Assembly: GCA_046765795.1 (NCBI GenBank)
Contig: JBKPRH010000058.1
Location: forward strand, 1 to 6,844
Direction of reading: 5' to 3'
DNA from: Gp6-AA40 sp046765795
GTDB taxonomy: Bacteria > Acidobacteriota > Vicinamibacteria > Vicinamibacterales > UBA2999
Length of the DNA: 6,844 bases
Below, one piece after another: positions 6,717 to 6,844 of the stretch; within the stretch, counting starts at the first letter, position 1; every line of letters starts with the position of its first letter. The position numbers were made by a program, and so were the translations under genes. The notes beneath the pieces were generated by a model that worked only from the letters and a program-made list of their open reading frames with translations, was not told where the DNA came from and ran no database searches.

Positions 6717-6844
6717 ACTTCCTCCGCCAGCGTGTCGCGCAATCGGTCGAACACGAAGTAGCCAATCGCAAACACCAGAACCGAGACGACGCCGAATATC
6801 AACAGCCGTGGCCACCCGACAAAGGGGCCTGGAATGGCGAGCAC
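6713..6844 (-). CDS. ABC-2 type polysaccharide export permease (Wzm-like), C-terminal end only
   Basis: The last 43 codons of a gene that enters from the window's right edge. The peptide ends in a hydrophobic segment of about 18 residues (WPRLLIFGVVSVLVFAIGYF, residues 11-30) followed by a short charged tail, 'VFDRLRDTLAEEV'. This is how ABC-2 permeases of the Wzm/KpsM/TagG group finish: a last membrane helix, then a cytoplasmic F-x-R-L-x-x-x-x-A-E/D tail. Its stop overlaps the start of the Wzt ATPase, the usual pairing for O-antigen ABC exporters, and this context carries much of the call because so little of the protein is visible. It would form the inner-membrane channel through which the polysaccharide passes. 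Confidence 0.8.
   Translation of the reverse strand: MLAIPGPFVGWPRLLIFGVVSVLVFAIGYFVFDRLRDTLAEEV
6721..6725 (-). promoter_or_regulatory. Ribosome binding site of wzt
   Basis: GGAGG on the minus strand, within the last permease codons (Glu-Glu-Val), with 4 bases (AAGT) before the wzt GTG. It favours GTG 6716 over upstream in-frame starts. Confidence 0.7.

Noticed and set aside
6717..6815. N-terminal extension of wzt from the ATG at 6815
   Set aside because: The extra 33 codons overlap the permease end, while GTG 6716 has a GGAGG site and gives the usual short lead before the ATPase domain.

Overview
The window is a dense, single-direction stretch of bacterial chromosome. All six genes lie on the minus strand, so transcription runs from position 6844 towards position 1. 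The DNA is GC-rich, GTG starts are frequent and spacers are almost absent. Envelope genes for a double-membraned cell (polysaccharide ABC exporter, heptose nucleotidyltransferase, exported SurA-like chaperone) together with a specialised NusG paralogue suggest a Gram-negative bacterium. An acidobacterial lineage such as Vicinamibacteria would fit, but that taxonomic guess rests on the style of the proteins and gene order, not on a search.

In transcription order the layout is: (1) the C-terminal end of an ABC-2 polysaccharide permease (Wzm-like, 6844-6713, cut by the window edge); (2) its ATPase Wzt with a C-terminal glycan-recognition domain (6716-5439); (3) RfaE2, the stand-alone heptose-1-phosphate adenylyltransferase (5442-4954); (4) Mfd, the transcription-repair coupling factor (4957-1415); (5) a secreted SurA-like parvulin peptidyl-prolyl isomerase (1390-317); (6) the N-terminal 96 residues of a NusG/RfaH/UpxY-family elongation factor (289-1, cut by the other edge).

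The first four genes are joined by three identical 4-base GTGA overlaps, in which the start codon of one gene contains the stop of the previous one. Mfd and the isomerase are separated by 24 bases, and the isomerase and NusG paralogue by 27. No stretch longer than 30 bases is non-coding, and I see no tRNA, rRNA, mobile element, CRISPR array, convincing terminator or internal promoter. The arrangement looks like one long operon.

Functionally, Wzm/Wzt export a lipid-linked polysaccharide across the inner membrane, RfaE2 makes ADP-heptose for the lipopolysaccharide core, and the SurA-like protein would help outer-membrane proteins fold. The NusG paralogue is of the kind that typically helps RNA polymerase through long polysaccharide operons. 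Mfd acts on stalled RNA polymerase and is the outlier by pathway. I do not see a clearly new system. The points worth a second look are the coupled gene chain, the proximity of two RNA-polymerase-binding factors (Mfd and a NusG paralogue) to envelope genes, and lineage-specific additions to Mfd.
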